The translations under genes and the position numbers were made by a program. 64,000 nucleotides of DNA from JACQXM01 sp964569425 (lineage in GTDB: Bacteria; Planctomycetota; Phycisphaerae; UBA1845): the NCBI GenBank assembly GCA_964569425.1, contig CAZMVD010000008.1, positions 1-64,000 on the forward strand. The letters are read 5' to 3'. Each line of letters opens with the position of its first letter. Position 1 is the first letter of the stretch. Positions 54,217-63,580 of this stretch are shown piece after piece. A model generated the notes under the pieces. It was not told the origin of the DNA and did no database searches. It saw only the letters and a list, made by a program, of their open reading frames with translations.

Positions 54217-56754
54217 TCAACCGCGAATGTCGTGGTCGTCGCTGAGGGCGGGCACTTCGTCGTCCCAGGGTGTGTCGTCGGCGTGGTCGTGGCTATCGGC
54301 CGCAAAGCCCGCCTGCAAGTCGGCATCCAACTGAGCGCGCATGGCGTCCCACTGATCCAGGTTGATGAGCACTTCGCGCGCCTGTGAACCCTTGTAGTCG
54401 CCGACGATGCCCGCTTCGGCCATCTGGTCGATGAGGCGGGACGCGCGCGAATAGCCGATGGTGAGCCGCCGCTGCAACAGGCTGACGCTGCCGCGTTTGG
54501 ATTCGAGAATGATTCGCACGGCGTCATCGAACAACGGATCGCGCAGGCTCAAGTCGCCGTCGGTGTCTCCACTGCGAATCTGAATCAGCTCGGGATGGAA
54601 TTCCGGCTTGGCGCGCGAGGCGAGGTCCTCGAGCACGGCCTGCACTTCCCCATCTTCCAGGAAGGTTCCCTGGGCGCGGAGCAGTTTGTGCGAGCCGGGC
54701 GGCAGGAAGAGCATGTCGCCCTGGCCCATGAGCACCTCACCGCCGTTCTGATCGAGGACGATGCGCGAGTCCATGCGGGAGGCGACGCGGAAACAGATGC
54801 GTGTGGGGAGGTTGGACTTGATCAGCCCGGTGACCACCTTGGCCTCGGGACGCTGCGTGGCCACGATAATGTGAATGCCCACGGCGCGGGACTTCTGCGC
54901 CAGGCGCGAGAGGTGGTGCTCGACCTCTTTGGCGGAGGTCATCATGAGGTCGGCGAGTTCGTCGATGATGATGACGATGTAGGGCAGGTGGGTGGCGATC
55001 TGGGCGCGTTCGTCGTCGTTGGTGGGTTCGAACCGTTTGTAGATTTCGTCGGCGCCGAGCGCGTTGTAGCCGGCGATGTTCTTGACCCGGGCCTCGGCGA
55101 GGACTTCATAGCGCTCGTCCATTTTGGTGACCGCCCATTCGAGTATTTTTTCCGCACGGGCCATGTCGGTGATGATCGGGCACATCAGGTGGGGGATGTC
55201 CTTGAACTGGCTCATTTCCACCATTTTGGGGTCGACGAGGATCATCTTCACGTGGTCCGGGCGTTTGGTCATCAGCAGGCTGAGGATGACCGAATTGATG
55301 CACACGCTCTTGCCTGAGCCGGTGGTGCCGGCGATGAGCAGGTGGGGCATGCGGGTCAGGTCGGCGACGAGTGCCGCGCCGCCGGCATCTTTGCCCAGAA
55401 ACAGCGGCAGGCCCATGTCGGTGGCTTTTTTGCCCGCGAGGGTCATCAGCTCCTTGAGGCGCACCTTTTCCTTTTGGGTGTTGGGCACCTCGATGCCGAT
55501 GGTGTTCTTGCCGGAGATGGGCGCCACCACGCGGATGGCGTGGGCCTTCAGCGCGCGGGCGATGTCGTTGGACAGCGTGGCCACCTGCGACACCTTGATT
55601 CCCGCGCCGAGGCGCAGTTCGAACATGGTGATGACCGGGCCGGTGTCGATCTCCACCACGCGCGCGTCCAGGCGGAACTCTTCCAGGGTGCGCTCCAGCA
55701 CCTTGGCCTGCTCGCGGACGTGCATTTCCTGTTGCGCGGTGAAGCCGTATTCGGGTTCCTGCAGCAGGTCGAGCGCGGGCAGCGTCCAGTTTTCGATCTG
55801 GCGGGGATAGGGTTCGGCGCGGCTGGTTCGCGCCGCGGACGGGAAGTTGACCTTCAGGCTCAGCGGCGCAGCGGGCACCTTGACCACGACGGCCTTCGAT
55901 TCCGGCTGCGGCTCAGCAAGCGCATCGAGCTTGTGCGCTTTCGCGTCGGCAGGCTTCTCATTGGACGCGCCGGCGGACTGCGGTTCGTTTCGGGTGCTCG
56001 CTGTGTCGCCTGGCTCGCCCGACTCGGAAAACAGCGACGCTTCTTCGTCGGCCGGTGCGGCCCTTTTGGTCTTGGCTCGTACCTTGGGGACCTGGAGCAG
56101 CGCCGCGCTCTCGGCACGCGATACGCCCTCGCCGATGGTGACCGTCGCGGTTCGCGGCAACACCGAGGCAGCCGCAGCCGTCGCCCGCGCCGCCACCTGG
56201 CCAGAGGCGCGCCCCGCGCGCACCAGCATGGAGGGCAGCTTCAGCACCCACCCTTCAGTGGTGAACAGCAACCCGACCAGCAGGCTGGAAGCGAGCACGA
56301 TGATGGTGCCCAGTCGATCGAGCTGCTCGGCCAGGAACCGCCCCAGCGCAAAGCCGATCAACCCGCCGTGCCCGGTGGGCATGGCATTGACCGACCCGAG
56401 TGTTACCAGGTGCGAGGCGGCGGCGATGCTCGCCACCACCAGCGTCAAGCCGAAGGCGCGCTCCCAGGCGTTTCCGACGGACCCGTGCCGCAGCTTCATC
56501 AGCGCTGCCAACGAGGCAAACAGCAGCAGCGGATAGACGCCGTCGCCGAGCATGTAGATCAGGTGATAGGCGCACCAGGCACCCGCCGCTCCGCAGGCGT
56601 TGCGCGCCGGGTCGTGGTGGGGGAACTGATTGGGGCTTGGCCAGTCGCCGGGGTCGAAGGTGAGCGTCGCCGCCCAGAGAAACAGGGTGCCCATCAGCGC
56701 GCAAAACGCCGGGGCAATGGAGCGCGGCTTGGCCGTCGGCGACGCTGCTGTCAT
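54217..56754 (-). CDS. ftsK: DNA translocase FtsK/SpoIIIE
   Basis: 845 residues. Moves chromosome DNA through the division septum and activates dimer resolution. Four or five N-terminal membrane segments (APAFCALMGTLFLWAATLTF, GVYPLLLFASLAALM, and others), a linker rich in Ala/Glu/Pro, then the motor: alpha domain (EYGFTAQQEMHVREQAKVLERTLEEF), IGIEVPNTQKEKVRLKEL, Walker A AGTTGSGKSVCINSVILSLL, Walker B IVIIIDELADLMM, and SRAVGIHIIVATQRPEAKVVTG. The C-terminal gamma winged helix (VSLLQRRLTIGYSRASRLIDQMAEAGIVGDYKGSQAREVLI) reads KOPS-type sites. Intact. Confidence 0.95.
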   Translation of the reverse strand: MTAASPTAKPRSIAPAFCALMGTLFLWAATLTFDPGDWPSPNQFPHHDPARNACGAAGAWCAYHLIYMLGDGVYPLLLFASLAALMKLRHGSVGNAWERAFGLTLVVASIAAASHLVTLGSVNAMPTGHGGLIGFALGRFLAEQLDRLGTIIVLASSLLVGLLFTTEGWVLKLPSMLVRAGRASGQVAARATAAAASVLPRTATVTIGEGVSRAESAALLQVPKVRAKTKRAAPADEEASLFSESGEPGDTASTRNEPQSAGASNEKPADAKAHKLDALAEPQPESKAVVVKVPAAPLSLKVNFPSAARTSRAEPYPRQIENWTLPALDLLQEPEYGFTAQQEMHVREQAKVLERTLEEFRLDARVVEIDTGPVITMFELRLGAGIKVSQVATLSNDIARALKAHAIRVVAPISGKNTIGIEVPNTQKEKVRLKELMTLAGKKATDMGLPLFLGKDAGGAALVADLTRMPHLLIAGTTGSGKSVCINSVILSLLMTKRPDHVKMILVDPKMVEMSQFKDIPHLMCPIITDMARAEKILEWAVTKMDERYEVLAEARVKNIAGYNALGADEIYKRFEPTNDDERAQIATHLPYIVIIIDELADLMMTSAKEVEHHLSRLAQKSRAVGIHIIVATQRPEAKVVTGLIKSNLPTRICFRVASRMDSRIVLDQNGGEVLMGQGDMLFLPPGSHKLLRAQGTFLEDGEVQAVLEDLASRAKPEFHPELIQIRSGDTDGDLSLRDPLFDDAVRIILESKRGSVSLLQRRLTIGYSRASRLIDQMAEAGIVGDYKGSQAREVLINLDQWDAMRAQLDADLQAGFAADSHDHADDTPWDDEVPALSDDHDIRG

Positions 56755-57146
56755 GCTCTGGCCGTCCTCCCCTCGAGACCGTTTGTTGGCCGTGCCTGCG
56801 GCGCATGTTTGTGCCGGGGCGTTCTGGGCAATGCGAGCCCCTGTGCGCGACCGGGCTTGCCATTTCGGCGCGCACCGCCCGCGGCGCTACTGAGAACCGC
56901 GTTTTGTTCATATCGGCCAACCCCCCCCGCCCCGCTGGAGTCAAAGTCGGCCGGCCCACGTGAAGGCGAGCGAATCGATGCTGGGGATTCCGTACCGTCT
57001 CGTAACGTCGTTGTCGCTGACAGGACTTGGCGCCGTCGCGCTATGGCGGCGCGCCGATGGACTGTAGGCGGGGTTGCAGGACTGGTGTTTACGCTATAAT
57101 CACTCTGGCATACAAGAGGCTGGGCTAAAGGCAGGAGTCGAACCCC
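56755..57146. other. Divergent intergenic region between ftsK and the TIGR04255-like operon
   Basis: 392 bases without a supported gene. It holds a minus-strand motif (GGGGCTCGCATTGCCC, near 56826-56841) resembling one upstream of the RDD gene, and the promoter candidate at 57074-57100. Confidence 0.4.
57074..57100 (+). promoter_or_regulatory. Candidate promoter of the TIGR04255-like operon
   Basis: A perfect TATAAT at 57095-57100 with TTGCAG at 57074-57079, spacer 15 bases (a little short). About 45 bases upstream of the TTG start of the first gene. Confidence 0.5.
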
Positions 57147-57917
57147 TTGACCGCGTCCCTCGAGTTTGAAAACCTTCCGCTTGTCGAGGCCGCGCTGCGA
57201 ACGAGCTTTCGTTCGCCGCTTCCGCTGCGCTTTTCGGTCCTTAATGAACTGCATTCTAACCTGGCATCAGAGTTTCGCAATCTTGAAGTGACTTCCCAGT
57301 TCGAAGCGGCGCCGGGAATGAACTTGGCGCTTCCGTCCGATGTCGGACCGATTCCCGGGGCCGTCCTGTCAGGTCATGAGCAGGGGCTTCGAGTTACGCT
57401 CCAACAGCACTTGGTCGTGACCAGGTGGATTCGCCAGCCTTACCAAAGCGCCCCGCCGTATCCACGTTACGCCGCAATCAGTGAATGCCATTGGCAGGTC
57501 GCGCACGCGCTACTAAAGGCAACAAAGGTTGCCGAACCGGAATGCGCTGCGGTGAATATGTCGTACGTCAACTTTCTGGCCGTGGAAGAGGGCGCCAACT
57601 TCCTCTTTGAGTATTTCTCGCCACAGGCACATGTGGAACTGGTGAGGGGCGGCCGCCTGTTGCATAAGTACGAACTCGCTTGGCAGACTACCGGCGCCGT
57701 TGACCTGCGCATCCGACTCGAACGTGCAAGGTTGGCCTTTGGCGATGAGCAAAAAGAAGGCTATAACCTCACAACCGTTGGTGGCATGGGCGTAACCACC
57801 TTGACCGACGCAAAAACAGACCTCGAAACTGCACACGGGCAATTGCAGGAATTTTTTGGGCGGTTGATTTCGGATAGGGCAAAGGACGAATGGAGGCTAC
57901 GTAATGCCTCAGCTTGA
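57147..57917 (+). CDS. TIGR04255-like protein of sporadic distribution
   Basis: 256 residues from TTG 57147, with AGGAG at 57133-57137. The start LEFENLPLVEAALRTSFRSPLPLRFSVLNELH and the later strand pattern (LRVTLQQHLVVTRW, CAAVNMSYVNFL) resemble the TIGR04255 family (~250 residues), which occurs sporadically in bacteria next to unrelated genes and has no known function. The end SDRAKDEWRLRNASA is typical of it. First of three overlapping genes. Base composition is lower in GC than surrounding genes, suggesting recent transfer. Candidate accessory system. Confidence 0.72.
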   Translation: MTASLEFENLPLVEAALRTSFRSPLPLRFSVLNELHSNLASEFRNLEVTSQFEAAPGMNLALPSDVGPIPGAVLSGHEQGLRVTLQQHLVVTRWIRQPYQSAPPYPRYAAISECHWQVAHALLKATKVAEPECAAVNMSYVNFLAVEEGANFLFEYFSPQAHVELVRGGRLLHKYELAWQTTGAVDLRIRLERARLAFGDEQKEGYNLTTVGGMGVTTLTDAKTDLETAHGQLQEFFGRLISDRAKDEWRLRNASA

Positions 57918-58545
57918 TGACGCGACATGTTTGCTTGACGGTGATGATATCGGAGACGTGGCTTCGATTCCGTACCCCGCTTGCAAAGACGGCACCTACT
58001 CCCCGAGGCGATTAGATTCGCTGCGAAATCGGTTAGTTGATCGGTTAGTTGAACATTCAGGCGAGCACGATGTTTCCACGACCCGTTTCTCAGTGGGGAG
58101 TATTCCCTATTATTCGCACGTCGTAAACACTACGTTGGCGATGCCAGAGGCGTTCCGTCGATTGGACGACCGCGGTCAACTCATTTGCGATAAGATTGAC
58201 CAGGACATTAGTGACGACTGCAATGATGCTATGCAAGAGGGAACGACTCTGCCAACTCTGTCGGCCAGGAAGGTTGCCCGAGAACTTACTGAGGCTATTG
58301 CCCCGACTGTGTCGCAGGAGCATGGTATGAAGTATGCGGCGTTCGTAGAAGAAGAAGGCGGGATTTCGGTAACGTTCCAGTCGGTCGTAACGGATCGTCG
58401 GGTGAACTTCCGCATCTCGCGTGACGGCTCCAGCCTCACAATCGTCAGCGTGGACTCCGATGGGCGGGCCGATTCGAATCCGACCCATTTCAATGACATT
58501 CGACTCGTTCGCAACTGGGCCGAGTGGCTGCTCCAGCCGAAATGA
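57904..58545 (+). CDS. Hypothetical protein, middle gene of TIGR04255-like operon
   Basis: 213 residues from ATG 57904, overlapping the previous gene by 14 bases. No domain recognised. A helix-rich middle (SLRNRLVDRLVEHSGEH) is followed by a beta-rich region (MKYAAFVEEEGGISVTFQSVVTDRRVNFRISRDGSSLTIVSV), and it ends NDIRLVRNWAEWLLQPK. No signal peptide or membrane segment. Its stop overlaps the next ATG (ATGA), so it is translationally coupled at both ends. Confidence 0.7.
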   Translation: MPQLDDATCLLDGDDIGDVASIPYPACKDGTYSPRRLDSLRNRLVDRLVEHSGEHDVSTTRFSVGSIPYYSHVVNTTLAMPEAFRRLDDRGQLICDKIDQDISDDCNDAMQEGTTLPTLSARKVARELTEAIAPTVSQEHGMKYAAFVEEEGGISVTFQSVVTDRRVNFRISRDGSSLTIVSVDSDGRADSNPTHFNDIRLVRNWAEWLLQPK

Positions 58546-58973
58546 CCTCGTTCGCGCCGAATGACGGCTTTCTTCGGCGAACGGCCGGAAAGCGCTATAT
58601 CAAGAATGGCGTCGTCGGTTGGGAAGCATTCAAGCCGCGAGAGGGGGAAGACGGCCTTTCGTTTACTTATCAATCGCCGTCCCTTCAGTCACCTGAAGGA
58701 ATTCGTAGTTTCCAATTGGACAAGGTACTTCCTTCGGGAGACCTTCCCGGCATCTGCAAACTGACCTATTCCAATCTTGCGGTCGGGCTTTCACCTCCCC
58801 TTCTACCGAGATTCAAGATGGACCTTGATGATGCGAAATACGGCGCCCTGCATTGTCTAACAGAGTTGCCCCAGGACCAGGAACAAATGGAGGCCATGGC
58901 TCAGCTCGCGTCGAGGAACACTGATTCGGGACTTCCTATCCCGTTTGTTCCCAAGGAAAAACGAATTGCGTGA
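58542..58973 (+). CDS. Hypothetical protein, third gene of TIGR04255-like operon
   Basis: 143 residues from the ATG of an ATGA overlap with the preceding stop. Contains WEAFKPREGEDGLSFTYQSPSLQSPEGIRSFQLDKVLPSGDLPGICKLTY and later DPEQ-type acidic and Gln-rich helices (PQDQEQMEAMAQLA). No family known to me. No signal peptide. Convergent with the following lipoprotein gene, whose 3' end overlaps by 38 bases. Confidence 0.68.
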   Translation: MTSFAPNDGFLRRTAGKRYIKNGVVGWEAFKPREGEDGLSFTYQSPSLQSPEGIRSFQLDKVLPSGDLPGICKLTYSNLAVGLSPPLLPRFKMDLDDAKYGALHCLTELPQDQEQMEAMAQLASRNTDSGLPIPFVPKEKRIA

Positions 58974-59625
58974 ACCAACCAGAGCGGTGTTGGGCCGCGT
59001 CCGCTCTATCATGCCCCCCGTCATCCGGCCAGCCCATGCGGGAACGGCTCTCATCCAGCTGCCGAAACCGCGCCAGGTCCATCCGCACCGAATCCCGCGG
59101 ATGGTGCCCCGGGGCCCCTGCCGCGCAGCGCCAGTCGCCACGCGTGAACTTCGTTTTGAACGGTGGGTCTTCGTCCACCGTGAATTGTACCACCACGTTC
59201 GCGCCTGCCGGAATCATCTGCCGCAGCCGATACCGAAAAGTCGGTTCCGCCACCCGCATGGTGAACGTCTCGCCCCGCGTCACGTTGCCGGCCGTCCAGC
59301 CGATGTTCGCCCGGTAGCTCCGTTTCGGTTTCTCCAACTCCTCCGGCATATCGCACACGATGCGCAGCAGCGTTCCCGCCGGCTTGCTGGCGGGTGCGGG
59401 TTCAATCGCCGCCGGAATCGCTTCCGGCGGTAACCTTGTGCCGCAACCCAAACCACCCATCCCGATTCCCCCGATCAGCGCGAGCAATGGCGGTAGGCTG
59501 GTACGGCTCCGAAGGCGCTGAGGCGGCAGACCGCGCCGGGCATGATTCGACGTTGGGCGCTCGGGCGGCGCGGTACTTCGTTCTGCAAGCATGCCGGTTC
59601 CGAAGGCGCGTGGATGGTTCTTCAT
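58936..59625 (-). CDS. Putative lipoprotein, function unknown
   Basis: 229 residues. Arg/Pro-rich N-terminus, then a hydrophobic segment (LPPLLALIGGIGMGGLG) followed by Cys, a possible lipoprotein signal although the -3 position is not ideal. A Pro/Ala linker and a beta-rich domain (LLRIVCDMPEELEKPKRSYRANIGWTAGNVTRGETFTMRVAEPTFRYRLRQMIPAGANVVVQFTVDEDPPFK) follow. The last ~40 residues overlap the convergent gene and are Arg/Asp-rich, so the true end is less sure. No known family. Confidence 0.62.
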   Translation of the reverse strand: MKNHPRAFGTGMLAERSTAPPERPTSNHARRGLPPQRLRSRTSLPPLLALIGGIGMGGLGCGTRLPPEAIPAAIEPAPASKPAGTLLRIVCDMPEELEKPKRSYRANIGWTAGNVTRGETFTMRVAEPTFRYRLRQMIPAGANVVVQFTVDEDPPFKTKFTRGDWRCAAGAPGHHPRDSVRMDLARFRQLDESRSRMGWPDDGGHDRADAAQHRSGWFTQFVFPWEQTG

Positions 59626-59884
59626 GACGTTACACCCAAGAAAGCATGTCCTTTCGGGGATTGAGCCTCAGGGGCCGCTGCACCAGCCCCCGAGATCCCT
59701 GTGGGTTAGACGGTTATCGCTTGAATTGGTTCCCGAATCGTGCAGGCGTTTCCCGATTCGCAATCGGGCCCAAGAGGTGTGATCACGGGCCGGCGCACGG
59801 GACGCTGAACACTTACGCCGATTCGGGTCGGACCAACGGAGCGGATGACTAGCGGCCCGTTGGAACAAGTTGTCGGTGGGACGA

Positions 59885-60958
59885 TTACCTGGTGGCTGCC
59901 TGGAGTTCTTTGCACTTGGTGTAGAAAGCGAGCGTGTCGGCGGCCTGGCGACCTGCTTCTTCGCCTGCGGCGGCGATGGCCTCCTTCTGCAATTCGATGG
60001 CCCGGTCCAGTGCCCCCACCTGGTAGAGCGCCTGCGCGTAAGCCGCGGTGATCATCGGGTCTTTGCGGTCCGAAGCCTCGTAGCCGGCTTTGGCCGCTTC
60101 GATGGCCAAGTCCGGCACTCGGGCGCCCAGGTCCTCGATGCTGCATAGCACGGTGGCCAGCCGCAGCATGACCGTGGCGCTGTTCTTCTGCGTGGCGATG
60201 TGCTCGCTGACGAAGCGGCGGAACTGTTCGGCGTCGCGCGTTTCGTTGACGTAAATCTGGGTGAGCACGTCCATGGCGTCCATGTTGCCGGGGTCGAGTT
60301 TGAGAATGCCGATCAGGCCGTCCCACACCTTGGAAAACTCGCCACGCTGCACGTAGGTGAAAAGCTCCTGGAAGCGGCGCTGCACTTCGCGTTCGGTTTC
60401 CGCAGCCTTTTTGGCGGATTCCGCGTCGTACTTGCCGGCGACGAGCTGAGCGACGATATCTTCCATCGCCGGGTCGAGTGGACTGCCGTGCCAAGCCACC
60501 TTGCCGTCTTTGCCCACGAGGTAGGCGTACGGGATGCCGGGAATGCCGGTGCTGGCGAGGTACGCGGTGGTGGTGCGTTCGTCGCGGTCCATGGCCACGT
60601 GATAGATCATGCCGGCGCCGTGCTCCTTCACGAAGCGCTTCACGGCGGACACGGTATTGCCGCGGTCATCGGCGGAGGTGACGCCGATGATTGCCAATTC
60701 GTTCTTGAAGCGGTTTTGAATCTTGTTGAGGACGGGCACGCTGATTTTGCACGGCGGGCACCAGGTGGCCCAGAATTCGACCATGTAGATCTTCTTGCCG
60801 ATGTCCTTGGCGAAATCGATCGGCTCGCCCTGAACCCATTCGGCGATGGCGAGCGCGGGGGCCTTGTCGCCCACGTTGAGCGCCAGCGCGGGCGCCGCGG
60901 CAGCGCCCACTCCCAAGACGATCGCCCAAGCGAACCGTGATACCAAGCCGTTTTTCAT
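59885..60958 (-). CDS. Secreted thioredoxin-fold protein with C-terminal TPR-like region
   Basis: 357 residues from ATG 60958, with GGGGAG upstream. The signal peptide ends ALALNVGD. The TlpA/ResA-type thioredoxin domain has YMVEFWATWCPPCKISVPVLNKI with the redox pair CPPC and later the cis-Pro in TGIPGIPYAYLVGKDGKV. From about residue 190, helical repeats resemble TPRs (MDVLTQIYVNETRDAEQFRRF, AYAQALYQVGALDRAIELQKEAIAAAGEE). Acts outside the cytoplasm on disulfides, perhaps in cytochrome maturation. Related proteins are common in planctomycetes. Confidence 0.86.
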   Translation of the reverse strand: MKNGLVSRFAWAIVLGVGAAAAPALALNVGDKAPALAIAEWVQGEPIDFAKDIGKKIYMVEFWATWCPPCKISVPVLNKIQNRFKNELAIIGVTSADDRGNTVSAVKRFVKEHGAGMIYHVAMDRDERTTTAYLASTGIPGIPYAYLVGKDGKVAWHGSPLDPAMEDIVAQLVAGKYDAESAKKAAETEREVQRRFQELFTYVQRGEFSKVWDGLIGILKLDPGNMDAMDVLTQIYVNETRDAEQFRRFVSEHIATQKNSATVMLRLATVLCSIEDLGARVPDLAIEAAKAGYEASDRKDPMITAAYAQALYQVGALDRAIELQKEAIAAAGEEAGRQAADTLAFYTKCKELQAATR

Positions 60959-61157
60959 ACGATGCCATCTCCCCGAGGGCGGTGCCCCGCTCATTCCCTA
61001 GACCCTAAGCCGACGAGTTCGGCGGCGGCGCGGCGCCCCTGCCCGATGCTGTTATACTCGAAATCGGCCCTTATGGTTCATCGGCCGGCGTATGAACCGG
61101 CGTGGCCGGCACCCCGGCATACCTCTGCGCGGCCCGCACGCGGGCGGCTCGTGTCGT

Positions 61158-62339
61158 TCACCCCGCCGCGACCGCTTTCCGCGCCCCGCGCAGTTTCTTC
61201 AGCCGGGCGCAGGCGTCCTGCAGGACCGGCATTTCCTTGGCGAAGCAGAAGCGCAATTGATCGTCGCCGTCGGCGGGGTTCCGGTAAAAGGCAGACCCGG
61301 GCACGGTGGCCACGCCCACCTGTTCGAGGATGGACTCGGTGGCGGCCACGGCGCCGGGCCAGCGGCCCTTTTCGAAGGCCGCGAGCATGTAGTAGCTGCC
61401 GTCGGGCACGAATGGCGAAAAACCGATGTCGCGCAGAGTGTCGGCGAGCAGGTCGCGCTTGGCCAGGTAGTCGGCGCGCATTTGATCATAATAAGAATCC
61501 GGCAGTTCCATGCCGGCTACGATGCCATGCTGCAAGGGCGCCGGAGCGCAGATGTACAGCAAATCGTTGACCACCGCCATGCGGTCGATGAGCGCGGCCG
61601 GGCCCACCGAATAGCCCACCCGCCAGCCGGTGACCGCGTAGGTCTTGGATGCGCCGCTCATGGTGATGGTACGCGCTTTGGCCTCGGGAAAGCCGCCGAT
61701 GCTGACGTGGGGCACGCCGTAGGTGATGTATTCGTAGATTTCGTCGGTGGCGATCCAGACGTCGTGCTGTTTGGCCAGCGCTGCGATCTGCCGCAGCTCC
61801 GCCTCGGTGAACACCTTGCCGGAGGGGTTGGCGGGGGTGGTGATGACGATCATGCGGGTGCGCTCGGTGAAGGCCGCGGCTAGCTCTGCGGGATCGTAGT
61901 GCCACTCGGGCGGTACGAGATCGACAAATTTCACCGTGACCCCGAAAAGCTTGAGCAGGTTCACGTGGTAGGAGTAAAAGGGCGAGAAGACAACGGCTTC
62001 GTCGCCGGCGTTGAGCGTGGCGAGCACGGCGCAGGCGAAGGAGCCGGCCGAGCCGACGTTGACGGCCACCTCGGTTTCCGGATCGCACGTGATGCCATTG
62101 AAGGCGTGCATTTTGCGCGCGATGACTTTGCGCAGCTCGATGATGCCGCGCAGGTTGGTGTAGCTGGCATGGTCGGCGTCGATGGCCCGTTTGGCCGCCT
62201 GTTTGACCTCGGGCGGGGCGGGCTGGTCGCACACGCCCTGCGAAAGGTTAACGCCTTTCATGGCGGCACAAATGGCCGAAAAACGGCGGATGTCCGACTG
62301 TCGGATCGACTGCACGCGCTGCGCAAAGGGCTTGTTCAC
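61158..62339 (-). CDS. PLP-dependent aminotransferase class I/II
   Basis: 393 residues from GTG 62339, with AGGAG 8 bases upstream; an earlier start at 62468 would add a Pro/Arg-rich tail. Fold-type I aminotransferase (aspartate/aromatic type): INLSQG-like GVNLSQGVCDQPAPPEV, YTNLRGIIELRKVIA, VFSPFYSYHVNLLKLFGV, ITTPANPSGKVF, ATDEIYEYITY, and the PLP Lys in MSGASKTYAVTGWRVGY. The C-terminal Arg motif RFCFAK is present. Substrate is uncertain: aspartate, methionine, or aromatic amino acids. Divergent from the hydratase gene. Confidence 0.9.
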   Translation of the reverse strand: MNKPFAQRVQSIRQSDIRRFSAICAAMKGVNLSQGVCDQPAPPEVKQAAKRAIDADHASYTNLRGIIELRKVIARKMHAFNGITCDPETEVAVNVGSAGSFACAVLATLNAGDEAVVFSPFYSYHVNLLKLFGVTVKFVDLVPPEWHYDPAELAAAFTERTRMIVITTPANPSGKVFTEAELRQIAALAKQHDVWIATDEIYEYITYGVPHVSIGGFPEAKARTITMSGASKTYAVTGWRVGYSVGPAALIDRMAVVNDLLYICAPAPLQHGIVAGMELPDSYYDQMRADYLAKRDLLADTLRDIGFSPFVPDGSYYMLAAFEKGRWPGAVAATESILEQVGVATVPGSAFYRNPADGDDQLRFCFAKEMPVLQDACARLKKLRGARKAVAAG

Positions 62340-62591
62340 CGGTTGGCTCCTGTCGTCTGGCCCCCCGCGGGAATCCGTTCCCGCCGAACGGTTTGCGAGT
62401 ATACGCTTTGGCGGCGGCGGACACAATTGAATCTTGTGGGGCGCGGGATGGGCGCGAGGGGACCCCACACCGTCGGAACAAGCCTCATGGGCACCGTGTC
62501 GTTATCGCGGCCGGCGCGAGAAACTGGTAAGGTCTTGTGCCGCTGACGGGCGGTGTGGCCGTGGCAGGGAGCCGTAGGGCCGGGAGGTGCT

Positions 62592-63377
62592 ATGTCATCG
62601 TTTGTTCGTCAATCAGTAGAGCAGGGCATAGACATGGTGACCCTGGCCCGCGCTGAGCTGCACAACGCCTTCAACGAGGTGGTGATTGCGGAGCTGACCG
62701 AGGCGTTCGCAGAAGTCGGTCGGCGCGACGACGTCCGCGTGGTGGTGCTGGCGGGGGAGGGAAAGAGCTTCTGCGCCGGGGCGGACGTGAACTGGATGAA
62801 GCGAATGGTGGGCTACTCCTTCGACGAGAACGTGGCGGACGCCATGGCCATGGCGCGGATGCTGCGCACCATTCGCGAATGCCCCAAGCCGGTGATCGCG
62901 CGGGTGCACGGGGCGGCGATCGGCGGGGGGGTGGGGCTGGTGGCGGCGTGCGACATGGCCGCGGCGGTGGAGTCGGCAGTGTTTTCCCTCAGCGAGGTCA
63001 AGCTGGGGATCATCCCCGCGGTGATTTCGCCCTTTGTGCTGGAGAAGATCGGCCCCGGACAGGCGCGGCGGTATGCCTTGACGGCGGAGCGCTTCAGCGC
63101 GGCCGAGGCGCAGCGCATCGGCCTGGTCCACGAGGTGTTCCCGACGGCCGAGGCGATGGATGGATGGATCGCCCAGACCTGCGACACGCTCAAGGCCAAC
63201 GGCCCGGCGGCGCTGGCCGAGGCGAAGCGGATACTCACGGAAGTGGGGGGTGTGAACTGGGACGAGGTGCAGGCGAAGACGGCGGAGCGGATCGCGCGCG
63301 TGCGCGTCTCTCCAGAGGGGCAGGAAGGGCTGAAGGCGTTTCTCGAAAAGCGCACGTCCGGGTGGCACAAGACCTGA
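62592..63377 (+). CDS. Enoyl-CoA hydratase family enzyme, probable methylglutaconyl-CoA hydratase
   Basis: 261 residues from ATG 62592, with GGGAGG upstream. Crotonase fold: LARAELHNAFNEVVIAELTEAF, AGEGKSFCAGADVNWMKRMVGY (oxyanion-hole and CoA loop), HGAAIGGGVGLVAACDMAAAVESAVFSLSEVKLGIIPAVISPFV with the catalytic Glu region, and C-terminal F-L-EKR. The motif GADVNWMKRM is typical of methylglutaconyl-CoA hydratase (leucine/isovalerate pathway). A biotin carboxylase gene follows, as in liu/mcc clusters. Confidence 0.86.
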   Translation: MSSFVRQSVEQGIDMVTLARAELHNAFNEVVIAELTEAFAEVGRRDDVRVVVLAGEGKSFCAGADVNWMKRMVGYSFDENVADAMAMARMLRTIRECPKPVIARVHGAAIGGGVGLVAACDMAAAVESAVFSLSEVKLGIIPAVISPFVLEKIGPGQARRYALTAERFSAAEAQRIGLVHEVFPTAEAMDGWIAQTCDTLKANGPAALAEAKRILTEVGGVNWDEVQAKTAERIARVRVSPEGQEGLKAFLEKRTSGWHKT

Positions 63378-63379
63378 AG

Positions 63380-63445
63380 AAACGCCGAAACGCCGAAACG
63401 CCGAAAGCCGAAACGCCGAAACGCGGAAATCCGAAACTTCGAAAG
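63380..63445 (+). repeat. Short degenerate tandem repeat (CGCCGAAA unit)
   Basis: Six or more imperfect copies of an 8-base unit ACGCCGAA/CGCCGAAA run through the intergenic region right after the hydratase stop codon, drifting to CGGAAAT and CCGAAACT at the end. Low-complexity tract; purpose unknown. Confidence 0.75.
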
Positions 63446-63580
63446 TCGCATCCACCGACGTAATTGCCAGGACAGAGAAAATGGCGCTGCGTCCCACGTT
63501 GGCCCTTGCCGAACGTTTTCGACAACTCATTCGCCATTCGCTATTCTGCCTTCGCTTTTTCCCTGATGCCGGTGCCGACC

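Noticed and set aside
57118..57146. Reverse-strand GGTTCGACTCC resembling a tRNA T-loop
   Set aside because: The T-stem does not pair, and no D- or anticodon arm is found upstream on that strand.
59706..60494. 262-codon open frame overlapping the thioredoxin-TPR gene in another frame
   Set aside because: Arg/His/Gly-rich out-of-frame shadow of the real gene.
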